Below are positions 40,485-49,358 of a stretch of 64,000 bases of DNA, piece by piece. Each line of letters begins with the position of its first letter. The stretch's first letter is position 1. Source of the DNA: Chrysopilus asiliformis (taxonomy: Eukaryota > Arthropoda > Insecta > Diptera > Rhagionidae). The translations under genes and the position numbers were made by a program. Under the pieces are notes generated by a model that made no database searches, was not told the origin of the DNA, and was given only the letters and a program-made list of their open reading frames with translations. Location of the stretch: NCBI GenBank assembly GCA_964034945.1, contig OZ035962.1:34003943-34067942 (forward strand), in the 5' to 3' direction.

Positions 40485-41859
40485 GTTAGTATATATGCAC
40501 TTATAGACTGTCTTTTTAAAAAAAATTACGCAGAAGAAAGTTTTCAACATCACATACATGTAAACAGTTATGTATTTTAAATTGGCTTTTTACGGAAATA
40601 CTCTTTTTTTTATATATATTTACAAGCAATAATTAAAGTTAATGTGCTATAACATAAATTACGAGCAATTTAGCTTTCAAAAATAAGAGCAATTATTAGC
40701 CTAACTTGAAAAAATTGCACGAAATAATGATTTTCTAATAAATCTTTTATTAAATTTGGGGAAAAAAAATTTATTTTCCAAAACAAAATTTTTTCCACAT
40801 TTTTCCGACAAATAAATCTTTATACTTTATATGAGTATCATATAAGTAGGAAAGTTCCTAATCAAAAAAAAAATAAGACCATCCTCAATGTTCGACATTT
40901 TTAATAGTTGTGGTCAAATTAAAGTCGGCAGTGGAGTTTTTTAATAAAGTTTGTTAATTACTAGCACCTGAGGGACATCTAGATTGCCACCTTTGCCACG
41001 GCTGCAAATGACACTCTTTCTTATAGACTTAGCTCTACAGTATTTTCCATACATTTTAAAAGTTCTATCAGAAATTCTGTTGTTTCTTGTCTTAAGTTAT
41101 CTAATCTTTTATAATACCCTCCGAGATTATCTGAATTTCTCGACCGTATGAATTTTTAATATTATTTTGATAATTTTCGGGCTAAAGGTCATTTTGGAAT
41201 ATTTTTGCTTTTTTCAAAAAGATTGCTTCTCAAGTACCAGATTTCTCATGGGAACAATTGAATAATACACTGAATAGAAATAATGAGGAATCTTTTTTTT
41301 ATACTCTATATTATATAAATATCATATTAGAGTATATTAGATTTAGTATACCGTTTGTAACGCATCGAACCAATCGTTGGAGACAAAAATGGACTACACC
41401 AGGGTGTTTCGGATGACAAAAGATTTTAATTACCGGATGTCCGACTGTCTGTTGCTGAACACCGTAACTTTTGAAAGCATTGAGCTAAAGACTTGAAATT
41501 TTGGTAGTTACATTTCTCGTAAATGGCTACGTTAAGTTCTTGAACGGGCAAAATTGAACCATTCCTTCCCCCTCCCCTATACAAACGAAACAGTTTTTCG
41601 CAATTTTCTTTTAGCTAAGCGTCATAGTGGACGTTTTTTGAACCGCAACAAATTTATGAAATCAAAATCTTTTTTATTGCTAAATTTCAAGTTCACCTTT
41701 CCTCATTTAAATGTTTCGCGCTTTGGCACGGCAAAACGACGTAAAATTTTGGGGTTTTTGGCGTGCACTCCCATATAACTCAGTGCTCTCTAATTTTTTC
41801 GTGACGACAACGGTGACGGTGACGCCATCATGTGTTTCTCACTCTATTTTTTTACAGTA
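40485..41859. other. Intron DNA
   Basis: No gene. 41340-41480 (ACCGTTTGTAACGCATCG, GGTGTTTCGGATGACAAAAG) is related to 52660-52780, part of a dispersed repeat with a TATATTA...TTTGTAACGC start. Confidence 0.45.
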
Positions 41860-42468
41860 CCAGGATAACCGAGCCATGTTCGGCCACCTCAAAGTCGTCC
41901 TTTTGCTGAAATTTTGCAGAAAAGGGTAGATTCACGTAATCTCGACACCACCTTTCCTGAGGTTTGAAATCCTGGATCCAAATATCTAAAAAGTGGTATT
42001 TTTAGAATGTATATCGAAATACCTTACTGCCTAGCAATATTGCGAATTTCACTAAGATACCTTCGCGTAATTCGAAGACACCAGGCGAGGGGTATCGAGG
42101 GAATGGAAAAGTCAGGTTTGTGGTGGAAAGATCGAAGGCCCTTAATCCCCTTAGTAATACTCATTAAGATCGCACACCCCAATTCGAAGATACCTGGCGA
42201 GGGGTATCGAGGGGAGGGAAAAGTCAGGTTTGTAGTGGAAAGATCGAAAGCCCTTAGTCCCCTTAGTAATACTGTAAAGTTTCATTAAAAACGGACCACC
42301 CAATTCGAAGATAACAGGCGAAGGGTGTCGAGGGGAATTTTCTCAGAGGTGAGACCTATCTAGATCGGTTTTTTGTCCCCGAAAATCCCTAACCCCCAAG
42401 TTTCGTGAAAATCGTTAGACGGGTTTTCGAGATCATTGTGCAAACATTCCTCGTATTATATTATAGGA
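41860..42468 (-). mobile_element. Non-autonomous Helitron, family 2, copy B
   Basis: Minus-strand 5' end TCCTATAATATAATACGAGG, 3' hairpin CCGAACATGGCTCGG followed by TTATC and CTGG, A|T flanks. Three tandem ~115-bp blocks (AATTCGAAGA(C/T)ACC...) against two in copy A (1877-2395). Located in the last intron found, ~115 bp before exon E. Confidence 0.75.
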
Positions 42469-42583
42469 TATATAGATCATGGTTTGTAATTGTTTCAAAA
42501 AAATTTTCGCCTGAATTTATTTATTTTTAGTTACAAATGGATGTACGAAAACATTTAAACATAATATTTTAAAATTTTCACAG

Positions 42584-42762
42584 GTTTTGGACTATACACA
42601 GTACTATTTAGATTTAGATGCTGCAAATGACCAGGGTGAGGCAAACTGGCAACCAGAATATAATTTGACAACTCATTACTATGGCCTTGGAGAAGTATCT
42701 GCAGTTTCATTGCATAATTTAGCTGATCGGTTCACAAATACAGAAAATCCCGTTTTCGGAAA
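42584..42762 (+). CDS. SMPDL3-like phosphodiesterase, internal exon E
   Basis: Acceptor AAAATTTTCACAG ends at 42583 and donor AAGTAAGT has its GT at 42763. In frame with exon D: VLDYTQYYLDLDAANDQGEA, NWQPEYNLTTHYYGLGEVSA and VSLHNLADRFTNTENPVFGK. Family counterpart: LLD..QYYLNL..AN..GE..W..EY.LT..Y....L. 179 bp, ending two bases into a Lys codon, so at least one more exon must follow. The family's C-terminal Cys-rich segment was not found in 42763-64000. Confidence 0.92.
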
Positions 42763-43273
42763 GTAAGTAACTGAATATTGGAGTTGTAAAACTATTAATT
42801 TTTTTAATATTAATTTACTAGAATGTCGGACTGCCGTGGTCGGGTTCAAGAATCTTATATTTGTTTTAGAAATATCGAAAGAGATGCATAAATATGGTGA
42901 CCATACGTCCTGGGTTGGCCGACACAGTCCCAGATTGGCCGACACAGTCCCGAATTTAGGTTACTGAATTTTTGTCCCAGATTTTTCCATTTAGTCTTAA
43001 AATTAAAGTTTGGGTTCGAGAATTATTTTTTCCAATTTCTCGAGAATTCCCGGGTACTATTTTTCTTCGATTCTCGAGAAATTAGCATCGGGAAGTTGTT
43101 TAAAGTATTCTACATTATTCTTTTATTCTATATGTCGATTGAGGAATTTTTCAATTGACAAATCAAACATAATTTTTTTGAACGACAAAATTCAACGGAA
43201 TAGAGCGACTGATTTTTGTGAGCTCCGTTTGTACAATATGAAAATATTGAACTCCTATGTTCAATTTATTTAA
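42763..43273. other. Intron or downstream DNA with hAT-like remnants
   Basis: TTGGCCGACACAGTCCC is tandemly repeated (42914-42953) beside GGTGACCATACGTCC, a combination seen in hAT element ends. 43010-43080 has TTTCTCGAGAATTCCCGGGT and an inverted partner, also partly matched at 35330-35400. No gene. Confidence 0.4.
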
Positions 43274-43277
43274 TTAA

Positions 43278-43645
43278 CACTAACTGCCACGACAGTTTTA
43301 AGCCTTTTTCGAATATTTAGTGCCGTTTGCACCAACAAAACTTAGCAACTTATGTACAACTTAAAAAATTTAAGTCGAAGAATTTCTACGGTTTAAGTAG
43401 GCTAACTACAACTTAATTTTTTAAGAATAATACGCGCAAACGGGCCTTAGTTGTCAGTCAAAAAGGATGCACTAAGAGAAAAAAAAATTGAAACAAAATT
43501 ATACCTAAATGTTATTTTATTACCATAAAATGTGTGCAACTACAAAAAATCGTTGCGGTTGCAGCGAACACTTTAATAATTTTAATTTTGGCCGTTGTGT
43601 ACAGTTAGGTGTCAGGTCTTTTTGACTGACGTGGCAGTTAGAGTG
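43278..43645. mobile_element. TTAA MITE with CACTAACTGCCACG ends
   Basis: TTAA at 43274-43277 and 43646-43649. Ends CACTAACTGCCACGACAGT and CACTCTAACTGCCACGTCAGT (inverted). A 128-bp TA element (43320-43447) is inserted inside. The right TTAA is shared with the next TTAA unit. Confidence 0.7.
43320..43447. mobile_element. 128-bp TA MITE nested in the TTAA element
   Basis: TA at 43318-43319 and 43448-43449. Ends GTGCCGTTTGCACC and AGGCCCGTTTGCGC. ACTTAA(A)TTTTTAAG-like complementarity gives a hairpin. Confidence 0.6.
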
Positions 43646-43922
43646 TTAACCCTTATCAGCTCAGGCTAATTGAGGCGTTAAAAGCTAGAGTGGACCAACC
43701 CACATGTCGAAATCGTGAATTTTTTTGTGTTTGAATCACTATTGCGAGTGAGTGTTTAGATAAAAATGTTTGGATGCACAAAAGAACATTTCAACATTGA
43801 GTAATAAGGTCCACAATATTTTTTTTTTTAAATTTACAGTCAATAATAGTACAAAAGTGGAAAAGCTTCAAAAACTCGATTATGTGGCTTGGTCCACTCT
43901 AGCTTTTAACGCCTCAATTTTG
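43646..43922. repeat. Inverted-repeat unit with perfect 31-bp arms
   Basis: The arm from AATTGAGGCGTTAAAAGC to GAGTGGACCAA at ~43669-43699 is perfectly inverted at ~43888-43918. TTAACCCTTATCAGCTCAGG lies outside the left arm. The right arm touches the next TTAA-type element, so its own outer end may have been lost. Confidence 0.65.
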
Positions 43923-44511
43923 TCCTTAATCCACCCAGGCGGTGACTCATAGTCACCATGCCGGAAACATTGAATAATTTAATAAAAAAAAAATTTTAAG
44001 TTTGCAGTTTTTAATTGAGTTAATAATATTTATTTATATATATATACATCATTCGCACTATTTACAATTGTAGCAAAAAATTGATTTTTAAGAAAGTTAG
44101 TTACAAACATTTTTTTTGCATTTGCACATATTTCCTTCGAAGCGCGACCTTAGCAATGGGGACACAGGAAGCAACGTTTTCTCTTTTGGGAAGTGCTACA
44201 GTTATTATCCTCTACTACGCTCCGATATTTTGCGAAACAGAAGCAAAGTGATATCAAAATAACCTTTCTTTGCTGGTAAAACTGTTACGGTGACTGTAAG
44301 TAATCGCCTGAGTGGATTAGGGGTAAATTTCATAAAAGCGAAATATTATTGTTGTAGTAAAAAAATTTTAATTTTTTTTTTCGTTTTTAAATAGTATTGA
44401 CTTAAAAAAACAAAGTCAAGGAGCATGAATGCAATAACTTTTTTAACATTCGTAACAATCACTCTCAAAACTGAAACGGTGACTCAAAGTCACCGGGTGT
44501 GCGGATTAGGG
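43923..44511 (-). mobile_element. TTAA element, fuller copy of the 4.9-kb family
   Basis: TTAA at 44512-44515 adjoins the minus-strand end CCCTAATCCGCACACCCGG with hairpin GGTGACTTTGAGTCACC. The other end reads CCTTAATCCACCCAGGCGG with GGTGACTCATAGTCACC. So each terminus carries a small GTGACT/AGTCAC hairpin. The left TTAA has decayed. No ORF. Confidence 0.7.
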
Positions 44512-44973
44512 TTAATAACGTTCTCATATAGTTATAATCGATTTAATTGTTAAAAAAAATTATATAAATTCTAAGAAAATATCTGGAAGTTTCTACATTA
44601 CAATTTGTACCGTGTAGATACTTATACGAGGGCAGTCCGATAAGTAGGGGAGACTGGGGTATTCTGGACCACGGGGAATTGCGGACCAGCGTCATTAAAT
44701 TTAACCACATTTTTCGAGTATCAACTCAAGTAAATATATTGATAATATTCGCGGAGCCTTAAGCATTCGACACTGACAAGAAATTTTGCATGAAGTTTGC
44801 ATTGTGTTACTAATAGCTGCCATATTGCAAAAAAGAGCATTCGGGGAATTGTGGACCACTTTTGTCGGGGAATTATGGACCACTCAATTCTTGACATTTG
44901 ACAAGCAAACTTCGTGTATTTGATGCATATAAGTGTTTTTTCATGCAAAAACACAGCATTAGATTTTCGGCAA

Positions 44974-45364
44974 TCATACTAATATATAAAAATGAGTTGG
45001 TGTATGTCTGCCTGTCTGTCTGTCTGTCTGTCTGTTCCTCTTTCACGCGAAAACGGCTGAACCGATTGACTTGAAATTTGGCATGAGTGTCTGTGGTAGT
45101 TCTGGTTCCAACATAGGCATACGGAAAAGTAGCGCGAGGGGTGGGGGAGGGGGTAAAGTGATTTCGAAACTTAGCCCTTCCTCTATGTTACTCTTTCGCG
45201 GAGAAACTACTGAACCGATTGGCCTGAAATTTGGCATAGATGTTTGTCGTGGGTCCAGTCCCAAAATAGACCCATTAAAAAGTTTTTAAGTTCTTTCCGG
45301 TTTTCTTCGTATTCTAAAATTTAGACAAAAAGCTTAACCCGGCAAAGACGGGTATACAAGCTAG
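44974..45364 (+). mobile_element. Non-autonomous Helitron, family 1, short copy
   Basis: Starts TCATACTAATATATAAAAAT and ends with ACCCG-GCAAAGA-CGGGT (5-bp stem), then ATACAAG and CTAG. Flanks are A (44973) and T (45365). It holds one 163-bp monomer, against about six in 37251-39619. It is the innermost insertion of the 44.6-47.2 kb stack. Confidence 0.8.
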
Positions 45365-45369
45365 TTTCT

Positions 45370-45706
45370 AAATCGGCCGTTTTGACATCGCCAGAGGATG
45401 TAAATGACCTTCGTGAGAAGGCTGATATGAAGCGAAAGAGATTGGAGAGAAAAGGAGATAAACCATAATCGAAAAAGCAAAAAGATCGTGTCAAATCGAA
45501 GACATCACAGAAGAAACAACCATCTTCAACCTATTGTGAGGTGGAAGAATACATCGATTTCTGCATAATTTGTAAGAAAAATATGCCAAAAAAAATGAAC
45601 CGCCGAAATACCATCCATTGCAACGTGTGCGATCGAGCTGTTCACTTGGGATGCTCCGGAATGACTGCAAGTTACTGGACTTGCGAACATTGCGTTTCGG
45701 ACTGAT
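45370..45706 (+). pseudogene. C-terminal fragment of a pogo-type transposase
   Basis: The frame reads TSPEDVNDLREKADMKRKRL, a stop near 45467, then a zinc-binding tail: CIICKKNMPKK, CNVCDRAVHLGC and WTCEHCVSD, ending at TGA. C-x2-C / C-x2-C / H-x2-C / C-x2-C is a PHD-like finger. Insect pogo/Tigger-type transposases often end this way, after a DDE core that is absent here. The Helitron lies directly upstream of the fragment. Confidence 0.65.
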
Positions 45707-46109
45707 TTTCATTGCAATTTTTCACTTCATTTCACTTTGTCTGTTATATAATAAATATATGAATCAAAAAAATAAAGTTTGTCTATCACATTTTTCCATT
45801 TTTAATCGATTTACAAAGTGGTCCACAATACCCCGAGATTTTTCAAAATCGCAAAAACGCCATTTTTGCGCCAACTGATAAAACTTGTATAATTTAATAC
45901 AATTTGACCGAACTGCTGTGACCCAAAGAGAGGTTATTTATCGTATTACAAATTCAAGCTTTGAAATTTTCAGAAAAAGTTATTTTTTTGCGAGTTTTTA
46001 GCCAAAATGAAAATGCGGTCCAAAACACCCCAGTCTCCCCTACTTAGCCTACAAAAAAACAACGAAAATTTTGGAAAAGTGACCATTTATTTCACAACAT
46101 AGTCTCCTT

Positions 46110-47135
46110 TTAGCCCATACACTTGACCCAGCGATGCTCCAACTTCTTTAACCCGTCTGAAAAATACGTTTTCTCGAGGTCTGCAAAGTGGGCTTCCGTA
46201 GCGGCGATGACCTCCTCATTCGACTCAAATTTCTGCCCGGCGAGTGACTTTTTCAAGTTTGGAAACAAAAAGAAGTCGCACGGGGCCAAATCTGGAGAAT
46301 ACGGTGGATGGGGTAGCAGTTCGTAGCCCAATTCGACCAATTTGGCCGTGGCGACGGCGGAGGTGTGAGCCGGTGCGTTGTCATGGTGGAAGAGCACTTT
46401 TTTCTTCGCCAAATGGGGCCGTTTTTCCTGCAATTCGGCGTCGAATCGGCCCAATAATTCAGTATAGTAGAGCCCTGTAATCGTTTTGCCCTTCTCCAGG
46501 TAGTCGATGTAGATCACACCTTGTGAATCCCAGAAAACGGTGGCCATCATCTTTCCGGCAGATAGGACAGTCTTCGCCTTCTTCGGAGCACGTTCGCCGG
46601 GTAAAGTCCACTGTTTCGACTGTTTCTTAGTCTCTGGTGTATACCAGTGGATCCATGTTTCGTCGACGGTCACGAAACGACGCAGAAACTCCTTCGGATT
46701 GTGCTTAAACAGCGTCAAACACTGCTGTGAAGTGGTTTCACGGTTGCGCTTGTTGTCCGGAGTGAACAAACGCGGCAGCCATCGCGCCGACAGCTTTCTC
46801 ATGCCCAAAATTTCATGCAGGATATGACCCACGCGGTCTTTTGAGATGCCTACTGTCTCAGCTATCTCGCGCACCTTCAATCGGCGGTCTGCCAATACGA
46901 GATCGTGGATTTTTGTTATGTTATCCTCCGTGGTAGCCGTTTTCGTAGCACCTGGGCGTGGCTCATCAAAAACCGACGTGCGACCACGTTGAAACTCGTT
47001 ACACCAATTTTTGACGGTCGCCATCGAAGGGGAAGAGTCACCGTACACAGCATCCAGGCGCTCTTTGATTTCGCTGCGCGATTTCCCTTCCAGAAACAAG
47101 AATCGAATCACCAACCGATATTGCTCTTTTTCCAT
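46110..47135 (-). CDS. mariner transposase (DD34D), near-intact
   Basis: 341 residues, uninterrupted. It cuts and pastes mariner DNA by binding the TIRs. N-terminal HTH pair: residues 1-110 (FLFLEGKSRSEIKERLD; ISKDRVGHILHEILGMRKL). Linker WLPRLF stands where active mariners often have WVPH(E/R)L. Catalytic triad: Asp158 (VTVDETWIH), Asp252 (HHDNAPAH) and Asp287 (YSPDLAPCDFFLF), with 34 residues between the last two, hence DD34D. Sequence style is close to the irritans subfamily. A stop (TAA) after KCMG truncates the protein eight or so residues early: the next codons would read KGDYVVK, the usual C-terminus. Function is possible but doubtful. Confidence 0.92.
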   Translation of the reverse strand: MEKEQYRLVIRFLFLEGKSRSEIKERLDAVYGDSSPSMATVKNWCNEFQRGRTSVFDEPRPGATKTATTEDNITKIHDLVLADRRLKVREIAETVGISKDRVGHILHEILGMRKLSARWLPRLFTPDNKRNRETTSQQCLTLFKHNPKEFLRRFVTVDETWIHWYTPETKKQSKQWTLPGERAPKKAKTVLSAGKMMATVFWDSQGVIYIDYLEKGKTITGLYYTELLGRFDAELQEKRPHLAKKKVLFHHDNAPAHTSAVATAKLVELGYELLPHPPYSPDLAPCDFFLFPNLKKSLAGQKFESNEEVIAATEAHFADLEKTYFSDGLKKLEHRWVKCMG

Positions 47136-47224
47136 CTGAGAATGTACTACACGATAGTAAATATCTCCTGCGATAGTGGCGCCATCGGGCGGTGAGGCTA
47201 AGTACTTATCGGACTGCCCTCGTA

Positions 47225-48480
47225 GGTGTTTGAAATTTAGTATTTAGTTTTAGTTACGCCACTGAAAAATCGGTACATACACGACCTTTGGTTACCACTT
47301 TTAAAATTTTCCAATTTCTCAATTTCCCAGAGTTCTCAGGTTTGAAACTCGATACAGGATAAAAGTTTTTCAATATTTAAAAACGATTACAACTCGTTTT
47401 ACCATAGTCACCAATTACTCTGCAATGCAAATATAGTGATGTTAGAGTTCTAGAAAATATTTTTTACGAGAAAATAAAAGTATGCCAACTTACCAAGTAT
47501 GTCATCTTAAGCATATTTCCTCTATGCCAAATTTTTAGTACCAGAATGTGATTCTTTATCTCAGTGTTGACATGTTTTCACAAACCTACACAATAGCTGC
47601 TTTCAATTTTGAAAAAAAGTCATTCAAATCGGTGATAAGTAATAATGTAAAAAATCCTTTTTTATTATAAAATTATAAAAATTAATTTTATTATAATTCA
47701 GATAATTGAATTGAAACTCCAATAATTGTATCTAGCATCTTTGACATGTAATTTAAAATACCAAGAAAAAATTAATTAGGAAATTTTATTAGATTAGACA
47801 GTGCCTTAAATTTATCTAAGATGCGTCGTCAATGCGGTTATTGAATGCTCTAAAGAATTCTTTTGGTGACCATATCAAATTTTTGAAATTAGATTTTCGT
47901 CGTAAAAAACACGTAAAAAATTCAATAGGTATTTACGTACAATTAGAATGATGTTTATGCAAAATCTTTAAAACAAAAATTTATTGCATTGAAATATGTT
48001 TCAGCTAATTCAGCAGCTTGAAAGATTATGAAAGATGTAAGTGTATTAAGATATTTCGCTCACTAAATGAAGCTATGAAAGAACTTATCACGAATATTTG
48101 CTAGCCTAATAAAATTAATGTGAACAAGAACGTGGATGAATGGTAATGTGAATTGGGGATGGCAGAGAAGGAAGGTATTTACGAAGGAAGGTAAGGACCG
48201 CGCTTAGAAAGGAAAGCTTCTACCACTCCCTAACAAGAAATTTGTTGTCCCCGCAGCGGATATTCCCTGTAATATGTACGAGTATAAAGTTATTTTGTCT
48301 AGGGAGTTTGCTCCAGTATCGTCTTTAGTCCTTTAGTTTATCGTTTCAAGAATTTTGCAGCATGAATTTCTAATGAAGATTTTTACGATAAAAAGGCTAT
48401 TAAGCTGTAAACTGATTTTAAGGCAATAAACGCTATTCATATAGCCAGGCCTTGACAATGTTCATGCTTGTTACTTGGCT
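47225..48480. other. Non-coding DNA, nothing recognised
   Basis: About 1.25 kb of AT-rich DNA with no frames, arrays or termini I can support. Confidence 0.45.
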
Positions 48481-48492
48481 TTAATGCTTTGT

Positions 48493-48834
48493 TTAATGGT
48501 ATGCGTCTAGTTGGTTAAAATGAATTTTATTCTCTTTGCTTCCTACCCTTACTTTTACCATGTTCTGCTTTACAGGATAATAAATATCTATGGACTTCAT
48601 TGGCATATTAGAATTGTAGGCCTTGTCAACAATATGTTGAAGAATATGACATTGTGATAGATTATTAGAGTAGTATTGCCCCTGAAAATTATGCTTCAAA
48701 TCAGTTAAAAAAAATTGAACTGCCTTTTTTCCCTTTTTCGGCTGCAGGACATAATATTCTCCTGTAAGGTATGTGAATGCCAACATCAAAATCATAAAAA
48801 AAAATAAAATAATAACCACCAAGAATTCACCCAT
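48493..48834 (-). CDS. Uncharacterised 113-residue ORF with N-terminal membrane segment
   Basis: An uninterrupted frame from ATG, not part of any repeat seen elsewhere in the window. Residues 4-24 (FLVVIILFFFMILMLAFTYL) form one strongly hydrophobic segment, a signal anchor or signal peptide. A basic patch (PKKGKKAV) and a mixed, mostly polar tail follow (LTDLKHNFQGQYYSNNLSQC; IDIYYPVKQNMVKVRVGSKE). Minus-strand ATTAAA motifs lie 8-20 bases after the stop and could serve as poly(A) signals. No domain is recognised. It may be a small intron-nested or neighbouring gene, an exon, or chance; amino-acid composition favours real coding. Confidence 0.4.
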   Translation of the reverse strand: MGEFLVVIILFFFMILMLAFTYLTGEYYVLQPKKGKKAVQFFLTDLKHNFQGQYYSNNLSQCHILQHIVDKAYNSNMPMKSIDIYYPVKQNMVKVRVGSKENKIHFNQLDAYH

Positions 48835-48839
48835 TTAAT

Positions 48840-49305
48840 ATGACCCCACGGGTAATGACAGCAACCAAAACATCATGATTAACATACAAATCAAGAAAAA
48901 ATATCGTGACACCAATAGTGCTTTATTCAAAAAGGTTTTTTAAACCTTGTTTTAGCTAAACTGGGTTTAAAGTTATTCATTGACAACTTTAATCTGTGTT
49001 TAAGAGCTAAAATGGGTTTTAATTTTGAACTTGGCGAAGGGTATATTTAAGTGGTTGATCAACGTCACATTATATAAAGTTTTGCCTGTAACAATTAGGT
49101 AGGTTAGGTTGATTGGGTTGATTAGGTTGTCGGGTAGTCCAAAACTAATCCTTCATGCACTTAGACTACGCTGTGGGTCCATATAGCAATTAAGTTAAAT
49201 GTTATCTATCGAAAAGGTTTAAATATCAACAGTAATTGGAGAGTGTCTAGCCAAAAACATTGTTAAATCTGTTTATTTCACGATTTTTTGGCGTATTTTT
49301 TTTAT
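48840..49305. other. Non-coding DNA with a dispersed repeat fragment
   Basis: 49105-49190 (GGTTGTCGGGTAGTCC ... GCACTTAGACTACGCTGTGG) is the inverted partner of 36535-36610. 48930-49030 contains AAACTGGGTTTAAAG-type short repeats. No gene. Confidence 0.5.
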
Positions 49306-49358
49306 CATGAAGAAATTAGCTGTGCTTTGACATTAAAGGGTATTTTCCTAAGCTCTGG
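49306..49358 (+). mobile_element. CR1-like 3' UTR fragment, interrupted
   Basis: AGCTGTGCTTTGACATTAAA ... CCTAAGCTCTGG here, continued at 51032-51060 (AAGCTCTGGCTGAAACTATAA), matches the intact tail at 7808-7863 (CCTAAACTCTGGCTGAAACT). The interruption is the retroposon at 49359-51031. Confidence 0.7.

Larger units (their letters stand above)
44647..46040 (+). mobile_element. pogo-like element inserted in the mariner TIR
   Basis: TA at 44645-44646 and 46041-46042. Ends GGGGAGACTGGGGT, extended by TATTCTGGACC / GTTTTGGACC (inverted). GGGGAATT(G/A)(C/T)GGACCA-type motifs recur near the ends. Inside is the C-terminal tail of a transposase (45370-45706) and a 391-bp Helitron (44974-45364). Most of the transposase has been lost. 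Confidence 0.75.
44627..47222 (-). mobile_element. mariner element split by a nested insertion
   Basis: TA at 44625-44626 and 47223-47224. The inverted ends CGAGGGCAGTCCGATAAG + TA + CTTAGCC are the same at both sides once the insert at 44647-46040 is removed. Without it the mariner is ~1.2 kb, normal for the family. The insertion hit a TA inside the TIR itself, 18 bases from the tip, so this end is probably unusable by transposase. Confidence 0.88.

Noticed and set aside
40233..40580. 115-residue ORF running into exon D
   Set aside because: The C-terminal part is exon D and its donor read-through; the upstream part is intron sequence in frame by chance. The exon boundary is set by matching phases with exons C and E.
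46123..47195. Plus-strand ORFs opposite the mariner transposase
   Set aside because: Antisense shadows of a well-supported DD34D transposase.
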